NCBI GenBank assembly: GCA_017620015.1
Contig: JAFZRE010000027.1
Span: 1-47,539 of the forward strand
Length of the DNA stretch: 47,539 nucleotides
Direction of reading: 5' to 3'
From: Bacteroidales bacterium
Lineage (GTDB): Bacteria > Bacteroidota > Bacteroidia > Bacteroidales > ML635J-15
This document shows positions 26,631 to 35,402 of this stretch, one piece after another; within the stretch, counting starts at the first letter, position 1; each line of letters opens with the position of its first letter. The notes beneath the pieces are model-generated. The model did no database searches, was not told where the DNA came from, and saw only the letters and a program-made list of their open reading frames with translations. A program made the position numbers and the translations under genes.

Positions 26631-27878
26631 TTAATTGTTAAATTCGGTTTTCAGAATTCTTATTACATCGTCTATTGTTTCCTCTTCGAGGTCGGTACGG
26701 CGAACAAGTTCGTCCTTGCTGAGTTCGAGTACGCTAAGTGCGGTGTCGCAGCCAACAGCCTTGAGCTGGTCGATTACCCACTGTTCGATTTCGTCGTCGA
26801 ATTCCTCGAGGTCGATATCTTCTTCCTGCGATACCCTGAAAACGTCGATTGTGTAGCCGAGCAACTGGCAGGCGAGCTTGATGTTGAGGCCGCCCTTACC
26901 GATAGCTAACGATACCTGGTCTGGGTTCAGATAAACTTCAACGCGCTTTTCTTCGTTTATAATCTTGAGCGAAGAAATCTTTGCTGGGCTAAGTATTCGC
27001 TGGATATACAACGGCATGTTGGTTGTGTAGTTGACGATGTCGATGTTTTCGTTGTGAAGTTCGCGAACGATACCGTGGATACGGCTACCCTTCATACCTA
27101 CGCATGCTCCAACCGGGTCGACGCGCTCATCGTATGATTCAACAGCAACCTTAGCTCTTTCGCCAGGGATGCGGACGATTTTCTTGATAGTGATAAGTCC
27201 TGAATCGCCGATTTCGGGGATTTCCTGTTCGAAAAGTCTTTCGAGGAACTTTTCCGAAGTACGCGAAATCTTTATGATTGGGCTTCCGTTCTTAAGTTCT
27301 ACGCTGGAGATGACAGCCTTGAGGGTGTCGCCCTTGCGATACTTGTCGCTAGGAATCTGGTCTTGCTTCGAGAGGAGGAGTTCTGTTCCTTCTTCGTCGC
27401 GAACAAGGATTTCGCGTTTCCATACCTGATAAACTTCTGCTGTGATAAGGTCACCGATTTTGTCCTTATATTTGAGGTAGATATTGTCCTTTTCACGTTC
27501 CATAATCTTTGCCTGAAGGTTCTGCTTCAGTGCGAGGATTGCACGGCGTCCGAAATCCTGGAGGCGTATTTCGTCGGAATATTCTTCGCCAACTTCGTAG
27601 TCCTCGTCGATTTTCTGTGCTTCCGACAGAGGAATCTTAGTGTATTTGTCCTCAATATCATCGTAGTCGTCGTCCTCGACAACTGTTCTTGTACGCCAGA
27701 TTTCAAGGTCACCGGTCTTGTCGTTTACAATCACGTTGAACTTGCTGTCTTCGCCATACAATTTTACCAATGTTGATGAAAATACGTCCTTCATCACGCC
27801 AATCATCGTTGACCTGTCGATGTTTTTTAATTCCTTAAATTCGGCAAAGGTGTCAATTAAGTTTTCCTGTACTCCCAT
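26631..27878 (-). CDS. nusA: Transcription termination/antitermination protein NusA
   Basis: The 415-residue product binds RNA polymerase and nascent RNA to control pausing, termination and antitermination. The N-terminal domain is followed by an S1 domain (about 140-205; GDLITAEVYQVWKREILVRD) and KH domains (VGMKGSRIHGIVRELHNENIDIV and IGKGGLNIKLACQLLGYTIDV). An acidic C-terminal part ends with a helix-hairpin-helix-like segment (DELVRRTDLEEETIDDVIRIL). The order rimP-nusA-infB is conserved in bacteria. Confidence 0.96.
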   Translation of the reverse strand: MGVQENLIDTFAEFKELKNIDRSTMIGVMKDVFSSTLVKLYGEDSKFNVIVNDKTGDLEIWRTRTVVEDDDYDDIEDKYTKIPLSEAQKIDEDYEVGEEYSDEIRLQDFGRRAILALKQNLQAKIMEREKDNIYLKYKDKIGDLITAEVYQVWKREILVRDEEGTELLLSKQDQIPSDKYRKGDTLKAVISSVELKNGSPIIKISRTSEKFLERLFEQEIPEIGDSGLITIKKIVRIPGERAKVAVESYDERVDPVGACVGMKGSRIHGIVRELHNENIDIVNYTTNMPLYIQRILSPAKISSLKIINEEKRVEVYLNPDQVSLAIGKGGLNIKLACQLLGYTIDVFRVSQEEDIDLEEFDDEIEQWVIDQLKAVGCDTALSVLELSKDELVRRTDLEEETIDDVIRILKTEFNN

Positions 27879-27886
27879 GGTAATCT

Positions 27887-28345
27887 TTATTTAAAGTCAA
27901 TTACGCTTTTAACTGTTTTTATATTAATTAGTTCAATATCAAATTGTTCTGTCACAACCACCTTTTTGTTGGCTTCCTTCTTTACTGTAGCCGTCTCGAC
28001 GGTTATAGCGTTGTCGTTATATGCCTTAAGCGTGGCGACGATTTTCTCACCGTCAACGTAAACGATTTCCACCTGCTTGCCGATATTTTTAAGGTACTGC
28101 TCCTTTACGCGGAAAGGATTTGTAAGGCCCGGTGAGCTTACTTCGAGCGAATAGTCTTCCTTTTCGCGGTCGAGGCACTCTTCGATGGCCTGGCTGATGC
28201 GGCGGCACTCGTCTATTGTGATGCCGTTCATGTCGTCAACGTATATGGAAATATCGTTGGATACACTTATAGCAATATCCACAACAAACTGTGTTTCAGA
28301 AAGAAACCGTTTGCTTAAAACTTCTATATCTTCCTTCCTTATCAA
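27887..28345 (-). CDS. rimP: Ribosome maturation factor RimP
   Basis: The 152-residue product helps assemble the 30S subunit. Family landmarks are the central DCRRISQAIEECLD-type helix (here ECRRISQAIEECLDRE), YSLEVSSPGLTNPFR and the C-terminal SH3-like domain (EQYLKNIGKQVEIVYVDGEKIVATLKAY). The start is a TTG at 28345; no ATG gives the expected N-terminus. A consensus promoter lies about 55 bp upstream, and the GGGGG/CCCCC hairpin sits between the promoter and the start codon. nusA follows after 8 bp. Confidence 0.93.
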   Translation of the reverse strand: MIRKEDIEVLSKRFLSETQFVVDIAISVSNDISIYVDDMNGITIDECRRISQAIEECLDREKEDYSLEVSSPGLTNPFRVKEQYLKNIGKQVEIVYVDGEKIVATLKAYNDNAITVETATVKKEANKKVVVTEQFDIELINIKTVKSVIDFK

Positions 28346-28352
28346 CGTCAGA

Positions 28353-28381
28353 AAATAAAACGGGGGAAATCTATCCCCCTG
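28353..28381 (-). terminator. Hairpin with T-run between DMT transporter and rimP
   Basis: On the minus strand GGGGG (28379-28375) and CCCCC (28366-28362) form a stem around ATAGATTT, followed by GTTTTATTTT. It ends 8 bp before the rimP start and lies downstream of the rimP promoter. It may therefore terminate the transporter transcript, act as an attenuator in the rimP leader, or both. Confidence 0.7.
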
Positions 28382-28398
28382 TCAGTTCTAAATTTGCG

Positions 28399-28429
28399 CA
28401 AAAATATATTATTTTTCCGATATGACAAA
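28399..28429 (-). promoter_or_regulatory. Housekeeping promoter of the rimP operon
   Basis: On the minus strand TTTG (28429-28426), exactly 19 bp, then TATTTTTG (28406-28399): a full match to the Bacteroidetes primary sigma consensus. The predicted start of transcription, near 28392, lies just before the GGGGG hairpin. Confidence 0.75.
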
Positions 28430-28450
28430 AAAAATGTGCAAGTTTAAACT

Positions 28451-29323
28451 CTAAATGCTCGAATAAGCCATCAGCAAAATTGTTGCAATGGCACATATTC
28501 CTCCAACAATATTCAACTTGGTTAGTTTTTCCTTGAAGAATATTCCGCCGATAATGATGGAAAGCAGAATTGTAGATGTATTGCAGATGCCGTAAAGCGA
28601 TGATGTCGAAATCAGGTTGGTTTCCATTGATTTTATCACGAAATATATAGAGCCAAAATTGAATGAACCGAGCAGTATTCCAAATAGCCAAGCTTTGAAA
28701 GTCAAGAAGTTACGCAAGGTTCCTTTTTTTACGATGGAGTACAAGATTCCGCAAAGCAGCGATATTCCGAAAAGTGTTGCCGTAAATAGTGCGGCGTCGT
28801 CGGAAATGCCGAATCGTTCGCGCGAATAAATTACCAATGAGTCGTTTGCTCCCATTGCTACGAAGATTATTGCGGGGAGAAGGAATTTCCAGATGTCGCC
28901 CTTCGTTTTCTCTTTCGATGGCTTGTAGGTACAAAGGATTACCGAGGCTACTGCCAGCAAAATGGCTGCAATCTTGACTGCCGATACGGGTTCGTTGTAC
29001 ATTATGATATAGAACAGCATAGGTACTACCAGCGACATTTTGCTGGCGACAGTGGTTATTACTATTCCAGTTTTGCTCGACGATATGCCTACGAGCAGGA
29101 ATGTAATTATGAAAAGGAACCCTAGCAGAATGCCTATCGGGAACCAGTTTGCTTCAACTATATGAGCGACAGGCAGCGAGCCGAAGATGGCAAATCCCAG
29201 TACCGTAGCGGTGAGATAATTTACAACAATACAATTTAAAAGAGGAGCATTTTTTACGTCAATCAGTTTGAATATCACGAAGATACCAATGTATGATATT
29301 GCGCAGAGTATTATCCAGACCAT
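28451..29323 (-). CDS. EamA/DMT-family transporter
   Basis: The 290-residue product has about ten hydrophobic helices in two EamA-like halves (for example LLNCIVVNYLTATVLGFAIF in the first, and STSSLYGICNTSTILLSIIIGGIFFKEKLT in the second), with the PVSAVKIAAILLAVASVIL linker typical of drug/metabolite transporters. It is an inner-membrane exporter or importer of small molecules; the substrate is unknown. The start codon directly abuts the T-run of the dnaA terminator, leaving no room for its own leader, so its expression probably depends on read-through. A hairpin lies 70 bp after its stop. Confidence 0.85.
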   Translation of the reverse strand: MVWIILCAISYIGIFVIFKLIDVKNAPLLNCIVVNYLTATVLGFAIFGSLPVAHIVEANWFPIGILLGFLFIITFLLVGISSSKTGIVITTVASKMSLVVPMLFYIIMYNEPVSAVKIAAILLAVASVILCTYKPSKEKTKGDIWKFLLPAIIFVAMGANDSLVIYSRERFGISDDAALFTATLFGISLLCGILYSIVKKGTLRNFLTFKAWLFGILLGSFNFGSIYFVIKSMETNLISTSSLYGICNTSTILLSIIIGGIFFKEKLTKLNIVGGICAIATILLMAYSSI

Positions 29324-29346
29324 AAAAAAAATGGGGCAAAGCCCCA
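29324..29346 (-). terminator. Intrinsic terminator of dnaA
   Basis: On the minus strand TGGGGC (29346 to 29341), a TTT loop, GCCCCA (29337 to 29332) and eight Ts (29331-29324). The T-run touches the ATG of the transporter gene. Confidence 0.82.
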
Positions 29347-29367
29347 GTCAATATACATGAAAAATTA

Positions 29368-30798
29368 CTACATTTTCAGTCTCTTTTCAATCTCTTCAAG
29401 GTCCTGTTTGAAAGCCTTGTCGGTATCGATAAGATTGTTTACAGTCTTGCATGCATGCAGTACGGTTGCGTGGTCCTTATTGCCTATTGCGTTACCGATT
29501 ACAGCAAGCGAGCATTTTGTCATATTCTTTGCGAAGTACATTGCAATCTGGCGAGCCTGTACGATTTCGCGCTTACGGGTCTTGCTGCTGAGTACATCCA
29601 CCGACATTGAGAAGTAGTTGCAAACAACCTTCTGTATGTAGTCGATTGATATTTCGCGCTGTGTGTTCTTTACAAGCTTGTCAATCATGCCCTTGGCAAG
29701 TTCGAGGGTAATTTCCTTCTTGTTGAGTGTTGCCTGAGCAAGCAGTGAAATGAGTGTGCCTTCGAGTTCGCGTACATTGTTTGTAACGTGCGATGCAATG
29801 TATTCGAGGATTTCTTCCTTGATTTCGATTCCGTCCTTGTAGGTTTTTCTCTTCAGTATCTTGATTCTTGTCTCGAAGTCTGGTTCCTGAAGGTCGGCTG
29901 CGAGTCCCCATTTGAATCTTGAGAGCAGTCTTTCTTCCATTCCGTTCAAATCTACCGGAGCCTTGTCGGAAGTAAGGATCAACTGTTTCTGATGCTGATG
30001 CAAGTAGTTGAAAATCTGGAAGAAGACTTTCTGTGTACCTTCCTTGTCGGCGAAATACTGGACATCATCAAGGATGAGCACGTCTATCATCTGATAGAAG
30101 TGTATGAAGTCGGTCTGGTTGTTGTCGCGAGTTGCCTGCATGTACTGGGTCAGGAACTTGTTGGCATCGACGTAAAGGACAACCTTGTCGGGGAAATTCT
30201 TTTTAACTTCGAGTCCGATTGCATTTGCGAGATGGGTTTTTCCAAGGCCCGAACCACCGTAGATGAACAACGGGTTGAATGATGTGCCTGCTGGATTTCC
30301 TGCTACGGCGAAACCAGCAGCGCGTGCGAGGCGGTTGCATTCGCCTTCGACGAAGTTGTCGAAAGTGTATTCCGAATTAAGGTGCGGGTCTATTTGTATT
30401 GGTGTGTAGCCGGGATATGCGTAGGGATTAGGCGATTCACCGTCTCCAAGGCGAGGTCTTTTGGGGGTGTTTGGAATCTTCTTAGGAGAGTCGTTCGACG
30501 GAATCTTAATGGTAACAGGCTGACGTCCAAAGTTCTGCTCGTTGCTTACTACTACCCTGTAGTCGAGCTTTGCATCTGGACCAATAACCCTATGAAGTGT
30601 CATTGCCATAAGTTCGATATAATGTTCTTCGAGGTATTCGTAGAAGAATGTGCTCGGCACCTGTATTGTGAGCTGATTGTCCTTCAGTTCGACAGGAACT
30701 ATCGGCTCAAACCAAGTGTTGAACGCTGACTTTGTCAGATTCTCCTGAATTATCCCCAAGCATTTTGCCCATACCTCTTCGCAAGTTTTTGTTGTCAT
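29368..30798 (-). CDS. dnaA: Chromosomal replication initiator protein DnaA
   Basis: The 476-residue product binds origin DnaA boxes and unwinds the origin as an ATP-bound oligomer. Visible are the N-terminal domain I (EVWAKCLGIIQENLTKSAF), the AAA+ core with GGSGLGKTHL (near residue 183), LILDDVQYFADKEG (Walker B) and the sensor segment, then the C-terminal DNA-binding domain IV (KDHATVLHACKTVNNL signature). Domain II is short and proline-rich. It is followed by its own terminator and stands upstream of the transporter, not next to dnaN as in many phyla, which is usual in Bacteroidota. Confidence 0.97.
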   Translation of the reverse strand: MTTKTCEEVWAKCLGIIQENLTKSAFNTWFEPIVPVELKDNQLTIQVPSTFFYEYLEEHYIELMAMTLHRVIGPDAKLDYRVVVSNEQNFGRQPVTIKIPSNDSPKKIPNTPKRPRLGDGESPNPYAYPGYTPIQIDPHLNSEYTFDNFVEGECNRLARAAGFAVAGNPAGTSFNPLFIYGGSGLGKTHLANAIGLEVKKNFPDKVVLYVDANKFLTQYMQATRDNNQTDFIHFYQMIDVLILDDVQYFADKEGTQKVFFQIFNYLHQHQKQLILTSDKAPVDLNGMEERLLSRFKWGLAADLQEPDFETRIKILKRKTYKDGIEIKEEILEYIASHVTNNVRELEGTLISLLAQATLNKKEITLELAKGMIDKLVKNTQREISIDYIQKVVCNYFSMSVDVLSSKTRKREIVQARQIAMYFAKNMTKCSLAVIGNAIGNKDHATVLHACKTVNNLIDTDKAFKQDLEEIEKRLKM

Positions 30799-31329
30799 AA
30801 GACCGTATCCCTTAATTTTCTTTAAACATTAAACATTTACATTTGCCACAAGTCGGCGAGAGATTGTGAAAACTTCTTGAAAAAATGTTTTTTTCAAAAA
30901 ATCTTTCAATTCTGAACACTTTGCACAAGTCCAAAGCCATTTTGGCAACTTGTTGTGTTTCTGTTTGTTAGCGGGCTAAAACCCAAAATTCAAAATTCAA
31001 TCTCCTGCATCATTTTTGCAGCCCATAAAAGTACTCAAATCTTTTGCTCCGACCAAACATTTTTCATGATTTTTTTGCCTTTTTTACAGCTTTTTTTCAA
31101 GGGGGACATTATCAAAAATGTAAACTTATCAACTTAAATCAAAAATTAACCAAATGGGTGTCATATTGTTTATTTATAATATGTTGCACTCTTAAAAAAG
31201 TGTTATTAACAAACTAATCAGTTAATAATGGGAGTGTTACAAGATTTTATGCTGAAAAACATGCTTTATGTAGCCTTAATCGTGCAGAATAAGGTCAAAA
31301 ATATGCTAAATATATTATGTTCAAGGTAG
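30799..31329. other. AT-rich region upstream of dnaA
   Basis: This 531-bp gap separates dnaA from the end of the LuxE-like gene. It is AT-rich, with long T-runs and one hairpin (TTGAAAAAA, TG, TTTTTTTCAA near 30879-30899). A few 7-of-9 matches to the DnaA box (TTTGCCACA at 30842, TTATCAACT at 31126) are present, too weak and scattered to call an origin. It must contain the dnaA promoter, but no clean TTTG/TAnnTTTG pair was found. Confidence 0.4.
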
Positions 31330-32322
31330 TTATATGACCATAAGGTTGCATCCACGCACATCGGCACTGTCGAAACGCCCCGAAATGGAGAACGAACCGT
31401 CGTCGGAAACTTCTCCCAAATCGGATGTCTGAAGGAAGCTGCACGAGTAGATGTTTGCGAGGTCAACCACATTTATGGCACCGCTTCCTACCCTGTGGAC
31501 AGACAGCGGATCGTTGGTTTCGCGCACAAGGACTTTCATTGTCCTGCTGCACCTGTATATGCCATTGCCGAACGAATATGCCTGCGACAAAAGTTCGGTC
31601 ATGCCGTATTCGGAATGTATGCTCGGTACGCCAAACGATTCCTTCAGCACCGAGTGAAGTTCGGAACGCACCATCTCTTTCCTGCGACCTTTCATTCCGC
31701 CGGTTTCCATCACTATTCCGTGCTTCATATTCAGCTTGTACTTTTCGGCGAAGTCGAGCAGGGCGAAACTTACACCTATAAGAATATATTTCTGGCGTGT
31801 TGTCTCAAGACGGCAGATTGTGTTGTAGAGTTCTTTGTGGTTGTGCAGGAAAAATCCGCTCAACTCGTTGTCCGACAGTTTTATAAGTCCATCAACCATA
31901 TACACGAGGCTCGAACCTGTGCGTTCGAGGTAGGCTGGGAGCAGTCCAAGTATGCAGAAATCGGACGGTTCACCGTAAAACTGCTTGAATCCCGACAAAA
32001 AGGCTTTGTTGTATATTTCAACGTCAGCCACATAATGTGAAGACGGCACGGCGCCAGTAGTACTGCTAGAGGTAAAAACAATTTCAGAATCCCTGCCGTC
32101 GCAGATAACTTTGTGTGACTTAAAGAACTCCACAGGCATAAAAGGTACGCCTTCGATGTAGTTCACCGCACCGACATCTATGCCGAGCAAGTCGCAATAG
32201 CTATGATACACAGGATTCTGCATATACTGAAAATAGAAGGCTTGCATAGCCAAGCCTTCAAACTTTTCGGACACAGAATCTGATTCTATTTCTGCACAAT
32301 ATCTTTTAATGTCGAAATTCAC
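31330..32322 (-). CDS. LuxE-like acyl-protein synthetase / adenylate-forming enzyme
   Basis: The 330-residue product resembles the LuxE acyl-protein synthetase family, which activates carboxylic acids as acyl-adenylates and transfers them to a protein. The ATP-binding loop FTSSSTTGAVPSSHY (about 84-98) and the YGMTEL motif with SEYGMTELLSQAY are clear, and LQTSDLGEVSDDGSFSISGRFD near the end resembles the C-terminal turn of adenylate-forming enzymes. The start is GTG at 32322. It follows a secreted-protein gene by 8 bp and probably shares its transcript. The acyl acceptor is unknown, and LuxC/LuxD partners are absent. Confidence 0.78.
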   Translation of the reverse strand: MNFDIKRYCAEIESDSVSEKFEGLAMQAFYFQYMQNPVYHSYCDLLGIDVGAVNYIEGVPFMPVEFFKSHKVICDGRDSEIVFTSSSTTGAVPSSHYVADVEIYNKAFLSGFKQFYGEPSDFCILGLLPAYLERTGSSLVYMVDGLIKLSDNELSGFFLHNHKELYNTICRLETTRQKYILIGVSFALLDFAEKYKLNMKHGIVMETGGMKGRRKEMVRSELHSVLKESFGVPSIHSEYGMTELLSQAYSFGNGIYRCSRTMKVLVRETNDPLSVHRVGSGAINVVDLANIYSCSFLQTSDLGEVSDDGSFSISGRFDSADVRGCNLMVI

Positions 32323-32330
32323 CGTCGCAA

Positions 32331-33149
32331 TTATTTTTTCTTCTTGAACTTCTTGAATTTATCATCGTAGCTGACGAAATATTTTGCCTTTGGCAATTTT
32401 GAAATATCCACGTCCTTGTTGATGCCGCGCTGCTTGATATTTCCGTATTCCTTGTCAACTATCATGTATTCGGTCGAGCCGGTAAACCGTATTTCCTTCA
32501 CCGATTTTTTCTGTACAATCTTTTCAAGCTCAATCTTTTCTTCGTCAGAGGTTTCCATTGTAAAGTCGAACGACCTTATGGTCTCGTCGTCGTTTATCTG
32601 GTAAATTTTCAACTGGTTTTCGCCGGAAAGGTTTGAAATAGGAAGTTCGTATGTCTTTTCATCCATGTCGCCCTTGCCGATAATAGCGCCAAGTCGTACC
32701 CATTTGTTGGCACGGAAATGGTCGATGTAAAATGGCATCGGTGATGATTCGTCCTTAATCGTAAGGTAAAGTTTGCTGTCCTTGCCTTCGGTTTCCATCT
32801 TTGCCGAAACAAGCGTAAACGTTGATTTTGCAGTAAATGCATTCTTGTTGAGTATGATTGGCAGTTCCGCTTCATCATGGTTTATTACCATGGTAAACTT
32901 ATCTCCTGACTTCAGTCCTAGCTCCGAAAATCTTACAACAACAAGCCCTGTGTTTATGTTAGTATTTGCAGATATGCCGTTTACGGAAATCCCCTTTATG
33001 CAGAAGCCTGATTTCATCGTTGGATTCTTAATATACATGTTCTGCTCTAAAAACATTCCGCTGAATTCCAATTCTGCAGAGAATAAGCTACTAAATGATA
33101 AACAAGCGATTACAACTACTAAAATCTTTTTTAATCCAATGAAGCGCAT
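32331..33149 (-). CDS. Secreted protein of unknown function
   Basis: The product (272 residues) begins with a signal peptide (basic MRFIGLKK, hydrophobic stretch, SLFSA). The mature part is beta-rich and ends in a strongly basic tail (KKFKKKK). The ATG at 33149 is chosen because it starts the signal peptide directly; an in-frame ATG 30 bp upstream adds an unlikely extension. No family is recognised. It precedes the LuxE-like gene and shares its consensus promoter. Confidence 0.7.
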   Translation of the reverse strand: MRFIGLKKILVVVIACLSFSSLFSAELEFSGMFLEQNMYIKNPTMKSGFCIKGISVNGISANTNINTGLVVVRFSELGLKSGDKFTMVINHDEAELPIILNKNAFTAKSTFTLVSAKMETEGKDSKLYLTIKDESSPMPFYIDHFRANKWVRLGAIIGKGDMDEKTYELPISNLSGENQLKIYQINDDETIRSFDFTMETSDEEKIELEKIVQKKSVKEIRFTGSTEYMIVDKEYGNIKQRGINKDVDISKLPKAKYFVSYDDKFKKFKKKK

Positions 33150-33176
33150 ACTGGTTCTGTAAAAATAAGTTATCAA

Positions 33177-33208
33177 CAAAAGTACATTGTTTTTTCGTAT
33201 TGGACAAA
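33177..33208 (-). promoter_or_regulatory. Housekeeping promoter before the secreted-protein/LuxE-like pair
   Basis: On the minus strand TTTG (33208-33205), 20 bp, then TACTTTTG (33184-33177). The start codon at 33149 is 28 bp downstream. Confidence 0.65.
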
Positions 33209-33331
33209 TTTTTAGGCTTCATATTTTTTGCAAATCAGAATGATAAGTACATATAATTGTCACGATTAGGCTCAACTGTCATCTGTTGAAAAAAAACGAT
33301 GTTTTTACACCTTAATATTATATATAAGGGG

Positions 33332-33339
33332 TAAATTTG
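33332..33339 (+). promoter_or_regulatory. Likely -7 element of the MORN-repeat gene
   Basis: TAAATTTG matches TAnnTTTG and ends 24 bp before the ATG at 33364. There is no convincing -33 element. Confidence 0.4.
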
Positions 33340-33363
33340 TTGGTTTGTAAATTGGCACCTAAA

Positions 33364-35184
33364 ATGAAGATACGATTTCTATTTGCACTCGTCGCGCTGA
33401 CAGCAACAATCGCAGCTACGGCACAGGAATATACACAGGAGAAGATACTCTACAAGAACGGCAACACCAAGGAAGAAGGCTCTCTTTACCTTGGACTGCG
33501 TTTCGGAACATGGACATTCTACACTCCTGACGGGAAGGTTGCTGCGAAGACCGATTTTTACAAGGATATGCTTCACGGCGAGAATACTACTTTCTACGAC
33601 AATGGCAACAAGCACGAGATGTACAACTACCGCGCCAATAGTCGTCACGGAGCTTGCGAGGAATACTACGAGAACGGCAAGCCGAAACTGAAGGGCTACT
33701 ACAAGACCAACGTCCGCGACAGCGTATGGCAGCTGTTCTACGACAATGGCAACCAGCAGTCTGAAATCACATACAAGGATGGCAAAATAATAAGTATTAA
33801 CAAGTTCTATACCCGTGATGGTAAGCAGACTGTAACCGCTGGAAACGGTTCGATGATAAATTACTACGACAGTGGAGCAAAGAACTCGGAAGGTAACATA
33901 AAGAACGGCGTAGAGGACGGGAAATGGACTTACTACCACGAAAACGGCAAGAAGAAATCGGAAGGAAACTTTGCTTCGGGCGAACGTGTAGGCGAATGGA
34001 AGGAATGGTACGACAACGGTCAGCTAAAGACCGAAATAAACTACGAGAACGGTCTCAACACTTTCTGGACTCGCACCGGCACAAAGGAAATGGAGGGCAT
34101 AATGTCAGACGGCAAGCGCGACAAGACATGGACTTACTGGTATCGCTCTGGCAAGGTGCGCAGCATCAACAACTACAAGATGGATGTGCGCGACGGACTG
34201 CAGACCAAATATTTTGAGAACGGACAGAAAGAATCTGAAATGACATACGTCAATGGCAAGCTCAATGGCGAAGCACACTTCTGGCTCGAAAACGGTCAGC
34301 CCGACATCGACGGCAACTTCAAGGACGACCTGCAGGAAGGTCTTTGGACTTACTGGCGCAAGGACGGCAAGAAGGGCAACGAGGGAAACTACTCGAAAGG
34401 CAAGATGGATGGTCGTTGGACATACTGGTACTCGAACGGTCAGGTGTGGAAGGAAGTTGACTATACCGCAGGAAACCGTAGCGGTGCGTGGAACATCTAC
34501 TTCGAGAACGGACAGAAATTCCGTGTAGGTCAGTACGAAAACGATGAGGAGACTGGTCTGTGGACCGAATGGAACGAGGACGGTGTGATGGTTCTCCGTG
34601 GCAACTACAAGAACGGCATAATGGAAGGCAAGTGGGAGGCTTGGCACGACAACGGCAACAAGAAGTCGGTGGTTGAATACAGCAACGGTCTGCTTTGCGG
34701 GCGAAACGACTTCTGGTTCGAGAACGGAAGACCGCAGTTTGAGGAGACATACAAGATTACCGATTCGAAGAATGGCGAAGGAAAGACCTCGGTACTGAAT
34801 GGCACCTATAAAAACTACAACATCCGTGGCGTCGAGATGATTAGCGGAACCTACAACATGGGCAAGCGCAATGGAAAATTCACCTACCGCAACGCCAACG
34901 GCGGTGTAATAAAGGTTGAATATTACAAAAACGACAAGCCCGATGGCAAGTGGCAGGAGTTTTACGACTTCGGAGGCCTGCAGACCGAAACCACCTATCG
35001 CGATGGCATGAAGGAAGGCAAGTTCACCCGCTACGACCAGCGTGGCAACATAACTTTCCAGTCGAAGTTCCTCGGCAACCGTCAGGTTGAGATCATCGTC
35101 GACGACAACCCGAATCTGCCGCAGAACAAGCAGAAGGCGGGGCAGGGAAATCAGCAGAACACGAGAAGCGGAGGATACCGATAG
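33364..35184 (+). CDS. Secreted MORN-variant repeat protein
   Basis: The 606-residue product has a signal peptide (MKIRFLFALVALTATIAATAQ region) followed by about 20 tandem repeats of 23-24 residues of the MORN_2 type, with the pattern YxNGxxxxEGNYKNGxxDGxWxxWxxxG (examples: YYENGKPKLKGYYKTN, YDNGQLKTEINYENG). The C-terminal tail is Gln/Asn/Gly-rich. Such repeats occur in many secreted Bacteroidota proteins; binding to envelope or membrane components is usual speculation. The ATG at 33364 is preferred to a TTG 27 bp earlier that lies in the promoter. Confidence 0.82.
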   Translation: MKIRFLFALVALTATIAATAQEYTQEKILYKNGNTKEEGSLYLGLRFGTWTFYTPDGKVAAKTDFYKDMLHGENTTFYDNGNKHEMYNYRANSRHGACEEYYENGKPKLKGYYKTNVRDSVWQLFYDNGNQQSEITYKDGKIISINKFYTRDGKQTVTAGNGSMINYYDSGAKNSEGNIKNGVEDGKWTYYHENGKKKSEGNFASGERVGEWKEWYDNGQLKTEINYENGLNTFWTRTGTKEMEGIMSDGKRDKTWTYWYRSGKVRSINNYKMDVRDGLQTKYFENGQKESEMTYVNGKLNGEAHFWLENGQPDIDGNFKDDLQEGLWTYWRKDGKKGNEGNYSKGKMDGRWTYWYSNGQVWKEVDYTAGNRSGAWNIYFENGQKFRVGQYENDEETGLWTEWNEDGVMVLRGNYKNGIMEGKWEAWHDNGNKKSVVEYSNGLLCGRNDFWFENGRPQFEETYKITDSKNGEGKTSVLNGTYKNYNIRGVEMISGTYNMGKRNGKFTYRNANGGVIKVEYYKNDKPDGKWQEFYDFGGLQTETTYRDGMKEGKFTRYDQRGNITFQSKFLGNRQVEIIVDDNPNLPQNKQKAGQGNQQNTRSGGYR

Positions 35185-35402
35185 AAAGTTTCTAGGTTTC
35201 TATGGCTAGCGCCGTTTGAAGGTTCCTAGGTTTGTTGGGCTACGCCCGTTTGAATGCCTTCGGCGTTTCTAAGTTTCAGGTTCAAGAGTTCAAAAGCGCT
35301 CGTTGAATTAGGTTAATGGCTGCGCCGTTTGAAGGTTTCTGTGTTGAATAATGTTGATAGATAAGTACAAAATAGTAAATTAGTTTGAATAAAATAATAG
35401 AT
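35185..35402. repeat. Degenerate GTTTCTAGGTTTCTA and GGGCTACGCCC repeats
   Basis: The gap holds several variants of GTTTCTAGGTTTCTA and the small hairpin GGGCTACGCCC, mixed with CGCCGTTTGAA blocks. Related wording recurs at 46196-46310, and, in reverse complement, at 46750-46860. No gene is seen. Confidence 0.6.

Noticed and set aside
30842..31134. Replication origin with DnaA boxes upstream of dnaA
   Set aside because: Only 7-of-9 matches, widely scattered and no more than expected in AT-rich DNA; a GC-skew computation over the genome would be needed to locate the origin.
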